The notes beneath the pieces are model-generated. The model saw nothing but the letters and a program-made list of their open reading frames with translations. It had not been told where the DNA came from and searched no databases. Both the position numbers and the translations under genes were made by a program. From Variovorax sp. UMC13 (GTDB lineage Bacteria; Pseudomonadota; Gammaproteobacteria; Burkholderiales; Burkholderiaceae_C), in contig NZ_LZZW01000017.1 of the NCBI RefSeq assembly GCF_014170375.1, positions 23,563 through 87,562 of the forward strand: a stretch of DNA of 64,000 bases. The letters run 5' to 3'. Of this stretch, positions 50,750 to 62,756 are shown one piece after another (within the stretch, counting starts at the first letter, position 1; every line of letters starts with the position of its first letter).

Positions 50750-50943
50750 AAAAAACCGCCATGCAGTCCGTGGAAGCGCCTTTCGGCGCGGTCTTCCGGC
50801 CCTTCGCCGCCCGAGCATCCCACCAATCCAGTGCGATGACACGGAGCCGACTGCGGCCCGATGGTGCATTGCAATAGAATTTTGCGTTGTTTGCATTTCG
50901 CCAAAGAACAAGCCGTCCCCTCGAAAAAGCAACGAAAGCCCCC

Positions 50944-51390
50944 ATGACCGAGCTTGCTAACTCACCCCGTCCGCCGCGACGCCAGTTCCGCAACATCAAT
51001 GCCTTCACCGACCTGACCACCTATCGGCTGCCGCCGGCGGGCATCGTGTCGATCCTGCACCGCGTGAGCGGCGCATTGATGTTCCTGCTGCTGCCCTTCA
51101 TCATCTGGATGTTCGACACCTCGGTGTCCTCCGAGATTTCCTTTGCCCGCTTCAAGGCCGTCTTCAACGTCGGCGTCGGCTTCGCGCCGGGCTGGTTCTT
51201 CAAGCTGGTGGCACTGGCCCTGATCTGGGCCTACCTCCACCACTTCATCGCCGGCCTGCGCCATCTGTGGATGGACGTGAGCCATGCCGCGGTGACCAAG
51301 GAATTCGGCAAGAGCTCGGCCATCGGCACGCTGGTGATCAGCATCGCGCTGACGCTGGTGCTCGGCGCCAAGCTGTTCGGCCTGTATTGA
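50944..51390 (+). CDS. sdhC: Succinate dehydrogenase cytochrome b556 subunit
   Basis: A 148-residue membrane anchor of complex II with three helices, the family motif SILHRVSGALM and heme-ligand region HHFIAGLRHLWMD. ATG 50944 chosen; an in-frame ATG at 50887 would add 19 residues with no family likeness. sdhD follows after 16 bases. Confidence 0.95.
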   Translation: MTELANSPRPPRRQFRNINAFTDLTTYRLPPAGIVSILHRVSGALMFLLLPFIIWMFDTSVSSEISFARFKAVFNVGVGFAPGWFFKLVALALIWAYLHHFIAGLRHLWMDVSHAAVTKEFGKSSAIGTLVISIALTLVLGAKLFGLY

Positions 51391-51406
51391 AAAGAGAGCT
51401 CCAAAA

Positions 51407-51772
51407 ATGTCTGTGAACTACGGATCCAAGCGCATCGTCGTCGGCGCGCACTACGGACTTCGCGACTGGCTCAGCCAGCGCGTGACCGGCGGCCTGATGG
51501 CCCTCTTCACGATCATCCTGCTCGCGCAGGTGCTGTTCTCGCGCGGCCCGATCGGCTACGACACCTGGGCCGGCATCTTCTCGGCGCAGTGGATGAAGGT
51601 GCTCACCTTCGTCGTGATCGCCTCGATCCTCTACCACGTGTGGGTCGGCATGCGCGACATCTGGATGGACTACGTCCAACCGGTCGCCATCCGCCTCGCC
51701 CTTCAAATCTTCACCATCGTCTGGCTTGTCGGTTGCGCGGGTTGGGCCATTCAAGTGCTCTGGAGGCTCTGA
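51407..51772 (+). CDS. sdhD: Succinate dehydrogenase membrane anchor subunit
   Basis: A 121-residue three-helix anchor (VVGAHYGLRDWLSQRVTGGLMAL; LYHVWVGMRDIWMDYV). With SdhC it binds heme b and ubiquinone. sdhA follows after 7 bases. Confidence 0.94.
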   Translation: MSVNYGSKRIVVGAHYGLRDWLSQRVTGGLMALFTIILLAQVLFSRGPIGYDTWAGIFSAQWMKVLTFVVIASILYHVWVGMRDIWMDYVQPVAIRLALQIFTIVWLVGCAGWAIQVLWRL

Positions 51773-51779
51773 ACTCAAC

Positions 51780-53591
51780 ATGACCGCATACACCAAAGAC
51801 CAAATCACCAAGCGCAAGTTCGACGTCGTCATCGTGGGCGCCGGCGGCTCCGGCATGCGCGCCTCGCTGCAACTCGCACGCGCCGGCCTCAACGTGGCCG
51901 TGCTCTCGAAGGTGTTCCCGACCCGCTCGCACACCGTCGCCGCACAAGGTGGCGTGGGTGCCTCGCTCGGCAACATGAGCGAGGACAACTGGCACTACCA
52001 CTTCTACGACACGATCAAGGGTTCCGACTGGCTCGGCGACCAGGACGCGATCGAGTTCATGTGCCGTGAAGCCCCGAAGGTGGTGTACGAGCTCGAGCAC
52101 TTCGGCATGCCCTTCGACCGCAACCCTGACGGCACGATCTACCAGCGTCCCTTCGGCGGCCACACGGCCAACTACGGCGAGAAGCCGGTACAGCGCGCCT
52201 GCGCCGCGGCCGACCGCACCGGCCACGCGATGCTGCACACGCTCTACCAGAAGAACGTCGAGGCCCGCACCCAGTTCTTCGTCGAATGGATGGCGCTGGA
52301 CCTGATCCGCGACGCCGAAGGCGACGTGGTCGGCGTGACCGCGCTGGAAATGGAAACCGGCGACCTGCACATCCTGCAGGCCAAGACCGTGCTGCTGGCC
52401 ACCGGCGGTGCCGGCCGGATCTTCGGTGCTTCCACCAACGCCTTCATCAACACCGGTGACGGCCTGGGCATGGCCGCGCGTTCGGGCATCCCGCTGCAGG
52501 ACATGGAGTTCTGGCAGTTCCACCCGACCGGCGTGGCCGGCGCGGGCGTTCTGCTGACCGAAGGCTGCCGCGGCGAAGGCGCGATCCTGCTGAACAGCAA
52601 TGGCGAACGCTTCATGGAGCGCTATGCGCCCACGCTGAAGGACCTGGCACCGCGCGACTTCGTGTCGCGCTCGATGGACCAGGAAATCAAGGAAGGTCGC
52701 GGCTGCGGTCCCAACAAGGACTACATCCACATGAAGCTCGACCACCTGGGCGCGGAGACCATCCACAAGCGCCTGCCTTCGGTCTACGAGATCGGCATCA
52801 ACTTCGCGAACGTCGACGTCACGAAGGAACCGATTCCCGTGGTGCCCACCATCCACTACCAGATGGGCGGCATCCCGACCAACATCAACGGCCAGGTCGT
52901 GATCCAGCGCGGCGAGGAACACAGCCTCGCGGTGAACGGCCTCTACGCCGTGGGCGAATGCTCCTGCGTGAGCGTGCACGGCGCCAACCGCCTGGGCACC
53001 AACTCGCTGCTCGACCTGCTGGTGTTCGGCCGCGCGGCCGGCAACCACATCGTGCAGTTCAACGACAAGCTCAAGGAACACAAGCCGCTGCCGGCCGATG
53101 CGGCCGACCGCACGCTGGAGCGCCTGAACCAGCTCGAAGCCTCGACCAGCGGCGAGTACGCCCAGGACGTGGCCGGCGAGATCCGCGCCGTGATGCAGCA
53201 GCACGCGGCCGTGTTCCGCAAGCAGGCCTCGATGGACGAAGGCGTGGTCAAGATCGCCGCCGTGCGCGAGCGCGTCAAGGCCATCACGCTCAAAGACAAG
53301 TCGCGCGTGTTCAACACCGCGCGCATCGAAGCGCTGGAAGTCGACAACCTGATCGAAGTCGCGCAGGCCACCATGGTCTCGGCCGCGGCCCGCACCGAAT
53401 GCCGCGGCGCCCACACGGTCGAGGACTACGAGCGTCCGGCGGACGACCCGGTCGCGCCGCTGGGCCGCGACGACAAGAACTGGATGAAGCACACGCTGTG
53501 GCACAGCGAGAGCAACAGCCTCACCTACAAGCCGGTCCGGCTCCAGCCCCTGACGGTCGACTCCGTGCCGCCCAAGGTCCGCACGTTCTAA
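51780..53591 (+). CDS. sdhA: Succinate dehydrogenase flavoprotein subunit
   Basis: A 603-residue catalytic subunit: FAD motif VGAGGSG, FAD-linking histidine in [10 protein letters not shown] and active-site blocks ([33 protein letters not shown]). ATG 51780 (MTAYTKDQ) preferred over an earlier in-frame ATG at 51726 inside sdhD. Confidence 0.96.
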   Translation: MTAYTKDQITKRKFDVVIVGAGGSGMRASLQLARAGLNVAVLSKVFPTRSHTVAAQGGVGASLGNMSEDNWHYHFYDTIKGSDWLGDQDAIEFMCREAPKVVYELEHFGMPFDRNPDGTIYQRPFGGHTANYGEKPVQRACAAADRTGHAMLHTLYQKNVEARTQFFVEWMALDLIRDAEGDVVGVTALEMETGDLHILQAKTVLLATGGAGRIFGASTNAFINTGDGLGMAARSGIPLQDMEFWQFHPTGVAGAGVLLTEGCRGEGAILLNSNGERFMERYAPTLKDLAPRDFVSRSMDQEIKEGRGCGPNKDYIHMKLDHLGAETIHKRLPSVYEIGINFANVDVTKEPIPVVPTIHYQMGGIPTNINGQVVIQRGEEHSLAVNGLYAVGECSCVSVHGANRLGTNSLLDLLVFGRAAGNHIVQFNDKLKEHKPLPADAADRTLERLNQLEASTSGEYAQDVAGEIRAVMQQHAAVFRKQASMDEGVVKIAAVRERVKAITLKDKSRVFNTARIEALEVDNLIEVAQATMVSAAARTECRGAHTVEDYERPADDPVAPLGRDDKNWMKHTLWHSESNSLTYKPVRLQPLTVDSVPPKVRTF

Positions 53592-53625
53592 GCGTGCAAG
53601 TACAGAACATCACAAGGTCATCACG

Positions 53626-54327
53626 ATGAAGCGCACATTCCAGATCTACCGCTACGACCCGGACAAGGACGCCAAGCCGTACATGCAGACCATCGAGGTC
53701 GAACTCGACGGCCACGAGCGCATGCTGCTCGACGCGCTGATGAAGCTCAAGGCGCAGGACCCCACGCTGTCGTTCCGCCGCTCGTGCCGCGAAGGCGTCT
53801 GCGGCTCCGACGCGATGAACATCAACGGCAAGAACGGTCTGGCCTGCCTGACCAACATGAACACGCTCAAGGGCACCGTGGTGCTCAAGCCGCTGCCGGG
53901 CCTGCCGGTGATCCGCGACCTGATCGTGGACATGACGCAGTTCTTCAAGCAGTACAACTCGATCAAGCCGTACCTGCAGAACGACGACGTGCCGCCCGAG
54001 AAGGAACGCCTGCAGAGCCCCGAAGAGCGCGAAGAGCTCGACGGCCTCTACGAGTGCATCCTGTGCGCGAGCTGCTCGACCAGCTGCCCCAGCTTCTGGT
54101 GGAACCCCGACAAGTTCGTCGGTCCGGCCGGCCTGCTGCAGGCCTACCGCTTCATCGCCGACAGCCGCGACCAGGCCACGGCCGAGCGCCTGGACAACCT
54201 CGAAGACCCGTACCGCCTGTTCCGCTGCCACACGATCATGAACTGCGTCGACGTGTGCCCGAAGAACCTGAACCCCACCAAGGCCATCGGGAAGATCAAG
54301 GAACTGATGGTGCGCCGCGCCATCTGA
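53626..54327 (+). CDS. sdhB: Succinate dehydrogenase iron-sulfur subunit
   Basis: A 233-residue subunit with three Fe-S cluster binding sets: [2Fe-2S] in [10 protein letters not shown]..., [4Fe-4S] in [13 protein letters not shown] and [3Fe-4S] in [17 protein letters not shown]. It carries electrons from FAD to quinone. Confidence 0.96.
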   Translation: MKRTFQIYRYDPDKDAKPYMQTIEVELDGHERMLLDALMKLKAQDPTLSFRRSCREGVCGSDAMNINGKNGLACLTNMNTLKGTVVLKPLPGLPVIRDLIVDMTQFFKQYNSIKPYLQNDDVPPEKERLQSPEEREELDGLYECILCASCSTSCPSFWWNPDKFVGPAGLLQAYRFIADSRDQATAERLDNLEDPYRLFRCHTIMNCVDVCPKNLNPTKAIGKIKELMVRRAI

Positions 54328-54349
54328 CCTGTTGGACACCCCGCCCGCC

Positions 54350-54628
54350 ATGACACAGGTCGACGCACTCGATACACCGCTCGGCGAGCGCCACTTGAGC
54401 AAGCTCAAGTGGCGTTGCCGACGCGGCCTGCTGGAAAACGACCTGTTCATCGCGCGCTTCTTCGAGCGGCATGAATCTGGCATGACCGAGCGCCAGGCGC
54501 AGGCCATGGAAACCTTGATGGATCTGTCGGATCACGATCTGATGGATCTCTTCATGCGGCGCACCGAGCCCGACCCGGCCTGGGCCGACGCCGACGTGGT
54601 GGACCTGCTGCGACTGCTGCGCGTCTGA
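54350..54628 (+). CDS. sdhE: FAD assembly factor SdhE
   Basis: A 92-residue DUF339 protein with the RGLLE motif ([18 protein letters not shown]) needed for covalent flavinylation of SdhA. ATG 54350 (MTQVDAL) preferred to a TTG at 54332. Its place directly after sdhB supports the call. Confidence 0.93.
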   Translation: MTQVDALDTPLGERHLSKLKWRCRRGLLENDLFIARFFERHESGMTERQAQAMETLMDLSDHDLMDLFMRRTEPDPAWADADVVDLLRLLRV

Positions 54629-54687
54629 GCGCTGCGCCACAGGTTCATGCTTCCCCGAACATTCATCTTTTGAGAAAGAAAGTCGAA

Positions 54688-55998
<1,311 letters not shown>

Positions 55999-56020
55999 GC
56001 CTGCGCTCGCGACCTGGAAG

Positions 56021-56044
56021 AAGCTGCCTGCGGGCAGCTTTTTT
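56021..56044 (+). terminator. Rho-independent terminator after gltA
   Basis: Stem AAGCTGCC / GGCAGCTT (loop TGCG) followed by TTTT, 22 bases after the gltA stop. Confidence 0.9.
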
Positions 56045-56154
56045 GCGTCTTGGCTTACATGAAATTCTCCAGCGATTGTTAACTTGGGCATCGGAGGGTG
56101 ACTCCACATTCGATCCCGTTAACAACTGCTTTCAACACTCCAAGGAGTTCTGTC

Positions 56155-56295
56155 ATGAAGAAACTAGCCGCACTGATCGCCGTCACGTTCGCATTCGCCG
56201 TGCCCCTGGCCGGCTGCAACACCGTCAAGGGCGCAGGCCAGGACATCCAGAAGGGTGGCGACAAGCTCGAGGACGCAGCGAAGAAGCGCCAGTAA
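56155..56295 (+). CDS. Entericidin-like lipoprotein (EcnA/B family)
   Basis: A 46-residue lipoprotein precursor: lysine-rich start (MKKLAALIAV), lipobox LAGC and the entericidin signature TVKGAGQDIQKGGDKL. AGGAG precedes ATG 56155. Short envelope lipoproteins of this family are stress-linked, with possible toxin-antidote roles in enterics; here there is one copy only. Confidence 0.9.
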   Translation: MKKLAALIAVTFAFAVPLAGCNTVKGAGQDIQKGGDKLEDAAKKRQ

Positions 56296-56317
56296 GCCGA
56301 CCCGGCCGAAGCACGCG

Positions 56318-56341
56318 AAGCGGGCCCTGGGCCCGCTTTTT
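56318..56341 (+). terminator. Rho-independent terminator after the entericidin gene
   Basis: Stem AAGCGGGCC / GGCCCGCTT (loop CTG) followed by a T run at 56337-56341. Confidence 0.88.
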
Positions 56342-56405
56342 CATGGGCGGCGCATCGTGGGCAGGCAACCTGGCCATCGCGGATCACGATGGCGGAGGAA
56401 TTTTC

Positions 56406-56420
56406 CCTATAGGACAATAG
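56406..56420 (+). promoter_or_regulatory. Possible LysR autoregulatory site
   Basis: CTAT-N6-ATAG (56407-56420), overlapping the 8-bp palindrome CCTATAGG (56406-56413), 34 bases before the LysR start. LysR-type sites have this ATAG/CTAT symmetry, but no second copy was seen in front of leuC. Confidence 0.4.
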
Positions 56421-56453
56421 CCGTCCCACCATCTTCCAGCACGATGCCCCGCC

Positions 56454-57404
56454 GTGACCGCGTCCGAACGCACCTTTGCCCGCCGTATCGACCTCACTTC
56501 GCTCCAGCTCTTCGTGGCGGTGTGCGAGCTGGGCAGCATCGGCCGTGCGGCGGAGCGCGAGTTCATCGCGGCCTCGGCCATCAGCAAGCGGCTGTCGGAC
56601 CTGGAGTCGGCGCTGGGCACGCCGCTGCTCTACCGCCACACGCGCGGCGTCGACCTGACGCCCGCGGGCGAGAGCCTGCTGCACCACGCCCGCTCGGTGC
56701 TCTACAGCTTGGAGAAGATGCAGGGCGAGCTCAGCGAATACGCCGACGGCGTGCGCGGCCATGTGCGGGTGCACGCCAACATCTCGGCCATCGTGCAGTT
56801 CCTGCCCGAGGACCTGGGCGCCTTCCGGCGCGACCATGAAGAGATCAAGATCGACCTCGAGGAGCACCTGAGCGCAGAGGTCCAGCGCGCGGTGCACGAG
56901 GGCGCGGCCGACCTGGGCATCTGCTACCTGTCCGACGGCGCGAGCGAGCTCCAGAGCCTGTCGTACCGCCACGACCGCCTGGTGCTGATCGTGCCGCTGG
57001 GCCATGCGCTGGCCGAACGGGCCGAACTCGCTTTTGCCGATTCGCTGGAATACGACCACGTCGGCCTGCACACCAACAGCTCGATCTACGTCGCGACGCG
57101 GCAGGCCGCGCTGGACGCGGGCCGCAGCATCAAGCTGCGCATCCACGTGACCGGCCTCGACGCCATGTGCCGCATGATCGAGAACGGCCTGGGCATCGGC
57201 GTGATGCCGGGCCATGCCTTCGAACTCATGCGCGGCGGCATCGGGCGCCGGCTCACCAGCATCGCGCTGAGCGACCCCTGGGCGCGGCGCGAGATCCGGC
57301 TGGTGGCGCGCGACTTCTCCACCCTGCCGGTGGCGGCGCGCTCGCTGGTCGCGCACCTGCAGGCCTCGGGCGCCGCCAACGAAGGCCTCGCGCTTGCGGC
57401 CTGA
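56454..57404 (+). CDS. LysR-family transcriptional regulator
   Basis: A 316-residue regulator: N-terminal HTH ([35 protein letters not shown]) and a PBP-like effector domain. GTG at 56454 is the start; no ATG lies near. Same strand as leuCDB with a 47-base gap; a role in leucine genes is inference from position only. Confidence 0.9.
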   Translation: MTASERTFARRIDLTSLQLFVAVCELGSIGRAAEREFIAASAISKRLSDLESALGTPLLYRHTRGVDLTPAGESLLHHARSVLYSLEKMQGELSEYADGVRGHVRVHANISAIVQFLPEDLGAFRRDHEEIKIDLEEHLSAEVQRAVHEGAADLGICYLSDGASELQSLSYRHDRLVLIVPLGHALAERAELAFADSLEYDHVGLHTNSSIYVATRQAALDAGRSIKLRIHVTGLDAMCRMIENGLGIGVMPGHAFELMRGGIGRRLTSIALSDPWARREIRLVARDFSTLPVAARSLVAHLQASGAANEGLALAA

Positions 57405-57451
57405 CACCACCCACGCACAGACAACAGCATCCCCCACGAAAGAAGACGACC

Positions 57452-58873
57452 ATGGCACGCACGCTCTACGACAAGATCTGGGACGAACACGTCGTCCACA
57501 CCGAGGACGACGGCACCGCGATCCTCTACATCGACCGCCACCTGGTGCACGAAGTGACCAGCCCGCAAGCCTTCGAGGGCCTGCGCGAGGCCGGCCGCAA
57601 GCTGTGGCGCATCAGCTCGGTGGTGGCCACGGCCGACCACAACACGCCCACCACCGGCTGGGAGCGCGGCTACGAAGGCATCGCCGACCCGACCAGCAAG
57701 GAGCAGGTCACCACGCTGGACCACAACATCGCCGAGTTCGGCGCCGCCGCCTTCTTCCCCTTCCTGAGCAAGCGCCAGGGCATCGTGCACGTGATCGGCC
57801 CGGAGAGCGGCGCCACGCTGCCGGGCATGACGGTGGTCTGCGGCGACTCGCACACCTCCACCCACGGCGCCTTCGGCGCGCTGGCGCACGGCATCGGCAC
57901 CAGCGAGGTCGAGCACGTGATGGCCACGCAGACGCTGCTGGGCAAGAAGGCGAAGAACATGCTGGTGAAGGTCGAGGGCAAGCTGCCGCTGGGCTGCACC
58001 GCCAAGGACATCGTGCTGGCCATCATCGGCAAGATCGGCACCGCCGGCGGCACCGGCTACACCATTGAATTCGCGGGCTCGGCCATCCGTGATCTGAGCA
58101 TGGAAGGCCGGATGACGGTCTGCAACATGGCCATCGAGGCCGGCGCGCGCGCCGGGCTGGTGGCGGTCGACGAGAAGACCATCGCCTACGTCAAGGGCCG
58201 CCCGCTCGCGCCCACGGGCGTGGAATGGGAGCATGCGGTGGCCTACTGGCGCACGCTGCAGTCCGACCCGGGCGCGAAGTTCGACGCCGTGGTCGAGCTC
58301 GACGCCGCGACCATCCCGCCGCAAGTGACCTGGGGCACCTCGCCCGAGATGGTGGTCGAGATCACCGGCCGCGTGCCCGATCCCGACAAGGAAAAGGACG
58401 CCAACAAGCGCGGCGCCATCGAGCGCGCGCTGGTCTACATGGGCCTGGAGCCCAACAAGGCCATGAACGACATCTTCATCGACAAGGTGTTCATCGGCTC
58501 ATGCACCAACAGCCGCATCGAGGACATGCGCGAAGCCGCCGCAGTGGTGAAGAAGCTGGGCCAGAAGGTCGCCAAGAACGTCAAGCTCGCGATGGTCGTG
58601 CCCGGCTCGGGCGTGGTGAAGGAACAGGCCGAGCGCGAAGGCCTCGACCTGATCTTCAAGGCCGCGGGCTTCGAATGGCGCGAGCCCGGCTGCTCGATGT
58701 GCCTGGCGATGAACGCCGACCGGCTCGAGCCCGGCGAGCGCTGTGCATCGACCAGCAACCGCAACTTCGAAGGCCGCCAGGGCGCGGGTGGCCGCACCCA
58801 CCTCGTGAGCCCGGCCATGGCCGCCGCCGCCGCGGTGCACGGGCATTTCGTCGACGTGCGCACCTTCGCCTGA
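57452..58873 (+). CDS. leuC: 3-isopropylmalate dehydratase large subunit
   Basis: A 473-residue aconitase-family subunit with [4Fe-4S] cysteines in [15 protein letters not shown] and GCSMCLAMN. With LeuD it isomerises 2- to 3-isopropylmalate. ATG 57452 (MARTLYDKI) is standard; a long open frame upstream inside the LysR gene is not used. leuD follows after 17 bases. Confidence 0.95.
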   Translation: MARTLYDKIWDEHVVHTEDDGTAILYIDRHLVHEVTSPQAFEGLREAGRKLWRISSVVATADHNTPTTGWERGYEGIADPTSKEQVTTLDHNIAEFGAAAFFPFLSKRQGIVHVIGPESGATLPGMTVVCGDSHTSTHGAFGALAHGIGTSEVEHVMATQTLLGKKAKNMLVKVEGKLPLGCTAKDIVLAIIGKIGTAGGTGYTIEFAGSAIRDLSMEGRMTVCNMAIEAGARAGLVAVDEKTIAYVKGRPLAPTGVEWEHAVAYWRTLQSDPGAKFDAVVELDAATIPPQVTWGTSPEMVVEITGRVPDPDKEKDANKRGAIERALVYMGLEPNKAMNDIFIDKVFIGSCTNSRIEDMREAAAVVKKLGQKVAKNVKLAMVVPGSGVVKEQAEREGLDLIFKAAGFEWREPGCSMCLAMNADRLEPGERCASTSNRNFEGRQGAGGRTHLVSPAMAAAAAVHGHFVDVRTFA

Positions 58874-58890
58874 ACACCAGAGAGACCGAC

Positions 58891-59547
58891 ATGCAGAAAT
58901 TCACCGTGCACCAAGGCCTCGTGGCCCCGATGGACCGCGAGAACGTCGACACCGACGCGATCATTCCCAAGCAGTTCCTCAAGTCGATCAAGAAGACCGG
59001 CTTCGGCGTGAACCTGTTCGACGAATGGCGCTACCTCGACACCGGCTTCCCGGGCCAGGACCCGGCCAGCCGCAAGCCCAACCCCGACTTCGTGCTGAAC
59101 CAGCCGCGTTACGCCGGCGCCTCGGTGCTGCTGGCACGCAGGAACTTCGGCTGCGGCTCGTCGCGCGAGCACGCGCCGTGGGCGCTCGACCAGTACGGCT
59201 TTCGCGCGATCATCGCGCCCAGCTACGCCGACATCTTCTTCAACAACAGCTTCAAGAACGGCCTGCTGCCGATCGTGCTGTCCGAAGCCCAGGTGGCGCA
59301 GCTGTTCGACGAGGTCTTTGCCTTCCCCGGCTACCAGCTGACCATCGACCTGGAGCGCCAGGTGGTGGTCAAGCCCGACGGCCAGGAGTTCGCCTTCGAC
59401 GTGCAGGCCTTCCGCAAGTACTGCCTGATCAACGGCCTCGACGACATCGGCCTCACGCTGCGTCACAAGGACAAGATCAAGGCCTTCGAGGCCGAACGCC
59501 TGGCGCAGAAGCCCTGGCTCGCGCACACCATGCTGGCCAACGCCTGA
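58891..59547 (+). CDS. leuD: 3-isopropylmalate dehydratase small subunit
   Basis: A 218-residue swivel domain subunit ([30 protein letters not shown]). Partner of LeuC; leuB follows after 39 bases. Confidence 0.95.
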   Translation: MQKFTVHQGLVAPMDRENVDTDAIIPKQFLKSIKKTGFGVNLFDEWRYLDTGFPGQDPASRKPNPDFVLNQPRYAGASVLLARRNFGCGSSREHAPWALDQYGFRAIIAPSYADIFFNNSFKNGLLPIVLSEAQVAQLFDEVFAFPGYQLTIDLERQVVVKPDGQEFAFDVQAFRKYCLINGLDDIGLTLRHKDKIKAFEAERLAQKPWLAHTMLANA

Positions 59548-59586
59548 GCGTCGCCCTCCTCATCTCTCTCCACAAGCAACGACAAA

Positions 59587-60654
59587 ATGAAAATCGCAGT
59601 TCTCCCAGGTGACGGCATCGGCACCGAAATCGTGGCGGAAGCCGTCAAGGTGCTCCACGCGCTCGACCTGAAGTTCGAGATGGAAACGGCCCTCGTCGGC
59701 GGCACCGCCTACGACGCGCACGGCCATCCGCTGCCCGACGCCACGCTCAAGCTGGCCAAGGAATCCGACGCGGTGCTGTTCGGCGCCGTGGGCGACTGGA
59801 AGTACGACACGCTGGAGCGCCAGTTCCGCCCCGAGCAGGCGATCCTGGGCCTGCGCAAGAACCTCGGCCTGTTCGCCAACTTCCGTCCGGCCATCTGCTA
59901 CGAGCAGCTGGTGGCGGCCTCGAGCCTCAAGCCCGAGCTGATCGCCGGCCTGGACATCCTGATCATCCGAGAGCTGACCGGCGACATCTACTTCGGCCAG
60001 CCGCGCGGCCGCCGCACCGCCGTCGACGGCCACTTCCCCGGCGCCGAGGAAGCCTTCGACACGATGCGCTACTCGCGCCCCGAGGTCGAACGCATCGCGC
60101 GCGTCGCCTTCGAGGCCGCACGCAAGCGCAGCAAGCGCGTGACCAGCGTCGACAAGGCCAACGTGCTCGAGACCTTCCAGTTCTGGAAGGACATCGTCAC
60201 GGAAGTGGGCAAGGAATATCCGGACGTCGAACTCGATCACATGTACGTCGACAACGCGGCCATGCAGTTGGTCAAGGCGCCGAAGAAGTTCGACGTGGTG
60301 GTCACCGGCAACATGTTCGGCGACATCCTGTCGGACGAAGCGGCCATGCTCACCGGCTCGATCGGCATGCTGCCCTCGGCCTCGCTCAATTCGAGCAACC
60401 AGGGCCTGTACGAACCCAGCCACGGCAGCGCGCCGGACATCGCCGGCAAGGGCGTGGCCAACCCGCTGGCGACCATCCTGAGCGCCGCGATGATGCTGCG
60501 CTACTCGCTGAACCAGGAAGAAGCGGCCCAGCGCATCGAGACGGCCGTGAAGAAGGTGCTGGCCCAGGGCCTGCGCACGCCCGACATCTACAGCGCCGGC
60601 ACCACCAAGGTGGGCACGGTGGAGATGGGCGATGCCGTGCTGAAGGCGCTGTAA
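59587..60654 (+). CDS. leuB: 3-isopropylmalate dehydrogenase
   Basis: A 355-residue beta-decarboxylating dehydrogenase: [10 protein letters not shown] at the N-terminus, [10 protein letters not shown] substrate block, DNAAMQLVK and the NAD site [14 protein letters not shown]. Completes leuCDB. Confidence 0.95.
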   Translation: MKIAVLPGDGIGTEIVAEAVKVLHALDLKFEMETALVGGTAYDAHGHPLPDATLKLAKESDAVLFGAVGDWKYDTLERQFRPEQAILGLRKNLGLFANFRPAICYEQLVAASSLKPELIAGLDILIIRELTGDIYFGQPRGRRTAVDGHFPGAEEAFDTMRYSRPEVERIARVAFEAARKRSKRVTSVDKANVLETFQFWKDIVTEVGKEYPDVELDHMYVDNAAMQLVKAPKKFDVVVTGNMFGDILSDEAAMLTGSIGMLPSASLNSSNQGLYEPSHGSAPDIAGKGVANPLATILSAAMMLRYSLNQEEAAQRIETAVKKVLAQGLRTPDIYSAGTTKVGTVEMGDAVLKAL

Positions 60655-60664
60655 GCCGCCTCGC

Positions 60665-60700
60665 GCCCTGCCGCGCGGCCCGAGGGCGGTGTGGCAGGGC
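60665..60700 (+). terminator. Weak hairpin after leuB
   Basis: GCCCTGCC (60665-60672) can pair with GGCAGGGC (60693-60700) across a 20-base loop, 10 bases after the leuB stop. No U-tract, so low certainty. Confidence 0.35.
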
Positions 60701-60707
60701 CCGCGGT

Positions 60708-61154
60708 TCAGCCCGGAATCTCGGGCTCGACCAGCTGGGCGAGCTGCGCCAGCGACTCCTGCCAGCCCAGGTAGCACATCTCCACCGGAATCACCTCCGG
60801 AATCCCCTCCTGCACGATGCTCAGCTCGGTGCCGCCCAGCACGGCCTTGAGCGTCACCGTCACCTGCAGTTCGCCCGGCAGGTTCGGGTCGTCGAAGCGG
60901 TCCGTGTAGCGCAGGCGCTCGTTCGGCACCAGTTCCAGGTACTCGCCACCGAAGCCATGCGCGTTGCCGGTGGAGAAGTTCTGGAAGGACATCTTGAAGC
61001 GGCCGCCCACCTTCGGCTCGAAGTGGTGGACCTTGCAGACGAAGCCGTAGGGCGGCAGCCACTTGGCCATGGCGTCGGCGTCGAGGAAGGCGCGGTAGAC
61101 CTTCTCGGGCCTGGCCTTGAGGATGCGATGCAGTCGGACGGTACCGGTGGACAT
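60708..61154 (-). CDS. SRPBCC / AHSA1-family protein
   Basis: A 148-residue START-like protein (HRILKARPEKVYRAFLDADAMAKWLPPYGF; GGRFKMSFQNFSTGN; GWQESLAQLAQLVEP). AGGAG precedes ATG 61154. Hydrophobic-ligand binding fold, function unknown. It lies convergent to leuB and divergent to the asd leader. Confidence 0.88.
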   Translation of the reverse strand: MSTGTVRLHRILKARPEKVYRAFLDADAMAKWLPPYGFVCKVHHFEPKVGGRFKMSFQNFSTGNAHGFGGEYLELVPNERLRYTDRFDDPNLPGELQVTVTLKAVLGGTELSIVQEGIPEVIPVEMCYLGWQESLAQLAQLVEPEIPG

Positions 61155-61217
61155 GGGCGGATCTCCTGGCGGGGTCTGGATGGGTTGGCATTCATACACC
61201 ATCCGGCGCGCATCCGC

Positions 61218-61223
61218 TACAAT
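61218..61223 (+). promoter_or_regulatory. -10 box TACAAT before the asd leader
   Basis: TACAAT ends 7 bases before ATG 61231, so the transcript would begin at or just before that ATG (leaderless start). No good -35 at 17 bases was found (TTGGCA at 61185-61190 is too far). Confidence 0.45.
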
Positions 61224-61230
61224 GCCCGCC

Positions 61231-61332
61231 ATGTTTGCCGCCCGTCCGTTCATCCTGAACCCAGCATCCGCCGCCCCGGCCGATGTGGCCGTGCGCGCAA
61301 TCATCATCAAAACCACGACCATTAAGGGCTGA
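61231..61332 (+). CDS. Putative asd leader peptide (33 residues, Ile/Thr-rich)
   Basis: Open frame starting MFAARPFILNP and ending AIIIKTTTIKG then TGA. Three Ile and three Thr codons stand almost side by side just before the stop, the pattern of attenuator peptides that sense Thr/Ile in other bacteria. asd begins 99 bases downstream. An upstream in-frame ATG at 61222 overlaps the -10 box and is unlikely to be used. Confidence 0.6.
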   Translation: MFAARPFILNPASAAPADVAVRAIIIKTTTIKG

Positions 61333-61425
61333 TCCAGCCTGGTTCGTCGTGCGCCCTCCTCCGGCCCTGACGAGCCGGGCCCCTCAGCCGTTGCTGACCG
61401 CGGGAATATTTACTTTTTGAAGGGC
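61324..61425 (+). promoter_or_regulatory. Possible attenuator region between the leader peptide and asd
   Basis: AAGGGC occurs at the leader's end (61324-61329) and again at the asd ribosome-binding site (61420-61425); GCCCT at 61353-61357 can pair with either, allowing mutually exclusive structures. CCGGC/GCCGG (61361-61378) forms another stem, and TACTTTTTG precedes asd. Inferred by eye, without folding. Confidence 0.4.
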
Positions 61426-61431
61426 GTTGAC

Positions 61432-62589
61432 ATGAGCAAGTTGGTGGGCCTCGTCGGCTGGCGCGGCATGGTGGGTTCGGTCCTGATGGACCGCATGGTG
61501 GCCGAGGGTGACTTCGGTCTGATCGAGCCGGTCTTCTTCTCGACCTCCAATGCCGGCGGCAAGGCGCCGGCGATGGCCAAGAACGAGACCACGCTCAAGG
61601 ACGCGCACGACATCGACGCGCTGAAGAAGTGCGACATCGTGATCACCGCGCAAGGCGGCGACTACACCAGCGAAGTTTTCCCCAAGCTGCGCGCCGCCGG
61701 CTGGAACGGCCACTGGATCGACGCCGCCTCGACGCTGCGCATGAACGACGACGCGGTCATCGTGCTGGACCCGGTCAACCTGCCCGTGATCCAGAACGCG
61801 CTCGCCAAGGGCGGCAGGAACTGGATCGGCGGCAACTGCACCGTCAGCTGCATGCTGATGGGCGTGGGCGCGCTGTACAAGGCCGGCCTGGTCGAGTGGA
61901 TGACCAGCATGACCTACCAGGCGGCTTCGGGCGGCGGCGCGCAGCACATGCGCGAACTGCTGACCCAGTTCGGCACCCTCAACGCCGAAGTGCGCCCGCT
62001 GCTCGACGACCCCAAGTCGGCCATCCTCGAGATCGACCGCAAGGTGCTGCACAAGCAGCAGAACCTGTCGGCCGCCGAGACCGCCAACTTCGGCGCCCCG
62101 CTGGGCGGCTCGCTGATTCCCTGGATCGACAAGGACCTGGGCCTGGGCAAGCGCCAGGACGACGCCGAATGGGGCATGTCCAAGGAAGAGTGGAAGGGCG
62201 GCGCCGAGACCAACAAGATCCTCGGCCAGGGCGCGGGCTTCGGCACTGCGGCGACGCCGGTCGACGGCTTCTGCGTGCGCATCGGCGCCATGCGCTGCCA
62301 CAGCCAGGCCCTGACCTTCAAGCTCAAGAAGAACGTGCCGCTGGCCGACATCGAGGCGCTGATCGCCAACGACAACGCCTGGGCCAAGGTGGTTCCGAAC
62401 ACCCGCGAAGCGACCGTCAAGGACCTGACGCCCGTGGCCGTGACCGGCACCATGGACATCCCGGTCGGCCGCATCCGCAAGCTGGCGATGGGCCCCGAGT
62501 ACGTCGGCGCCTTCACCATCGGCGACCAGCTGCTGTGGGGTGCCGCGGAGCCCCTGCGCCGCATGCTGCGGATCCTGCTGGAGGCATGA
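61432..62589 (+). CDS. asd: Aspartate-semialdehyde dehydrogenase
   Basis: A 385-residue enzyme making L-aspartate 4-semialdehyde for Lys, Thr, Met and cell-wall diaminopimelate. [10 protein letters not shown] at 9-18 binds NADP; the nucleophile is C136 ([10 protein letters not shown]). AAGGGC precedes ATG 61432; a TTG at 61417 is rejected. Length fits the Gram-negative type. Confidence 0.95.
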   Translation: MSKLVGLVGWRGMVGSVLMDRMVAEGDFGLIEPVFFSTSNAGGKAPAMAKNETTLKDAHDIDALKKCDIVITAQGGDYTSEVFPKLRAAGWNGHWIDAASTLRMNDDAVIVLDPVNLPVIQNALAKGGRNWIGGNCTVSCMLMGVGALYKAGLVEWMTSMTYQAASGGGAQHMRELLTQFGTLNAEVRPLLDDPKSAILEIDRKVLHKQQNLSAAETANFGAPLGGSLIPWIDKDLGLGKRQDDAEWGMSKEEWKGGAETNKILGQGAGFGTAATPVDGFCVRIGAMRCHSQALTFKLKKNVPLADIEALIANDNAWAKVVPNTREATVKDLTPVAVTGTMDIPVGRIRKLAMGPEYVGAFTIGDQLLWGAAEPLRRMLRILLEA

Positions 62590-62596
62590 CGCCGAC

Positions 62597-62614
62597 GCGG
62601 GCCGGTGGGCCCGC
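62597..62614 (+). terminator. GC hairpin after asd
   Basis: GCGGGCC / GGCCCGC with a GGTG loop, 7 bases after asd. No U-tract follows, so only a weak terminator. Confidence 0.4.
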
Positions 62615-62756
62615 ATGGGGGTACGTTGCTTCATCGCAACGACTCGGCGGCACCGAAGTTGGTGCGCACTGGGTCGAACGGGCCTGTCGCCTTGTCAGTG
62701 CCTGTTGATGGTGTTAACGTCCCCTTACACTTTTGGGCCGCGGTGCCCTCCTTAGC

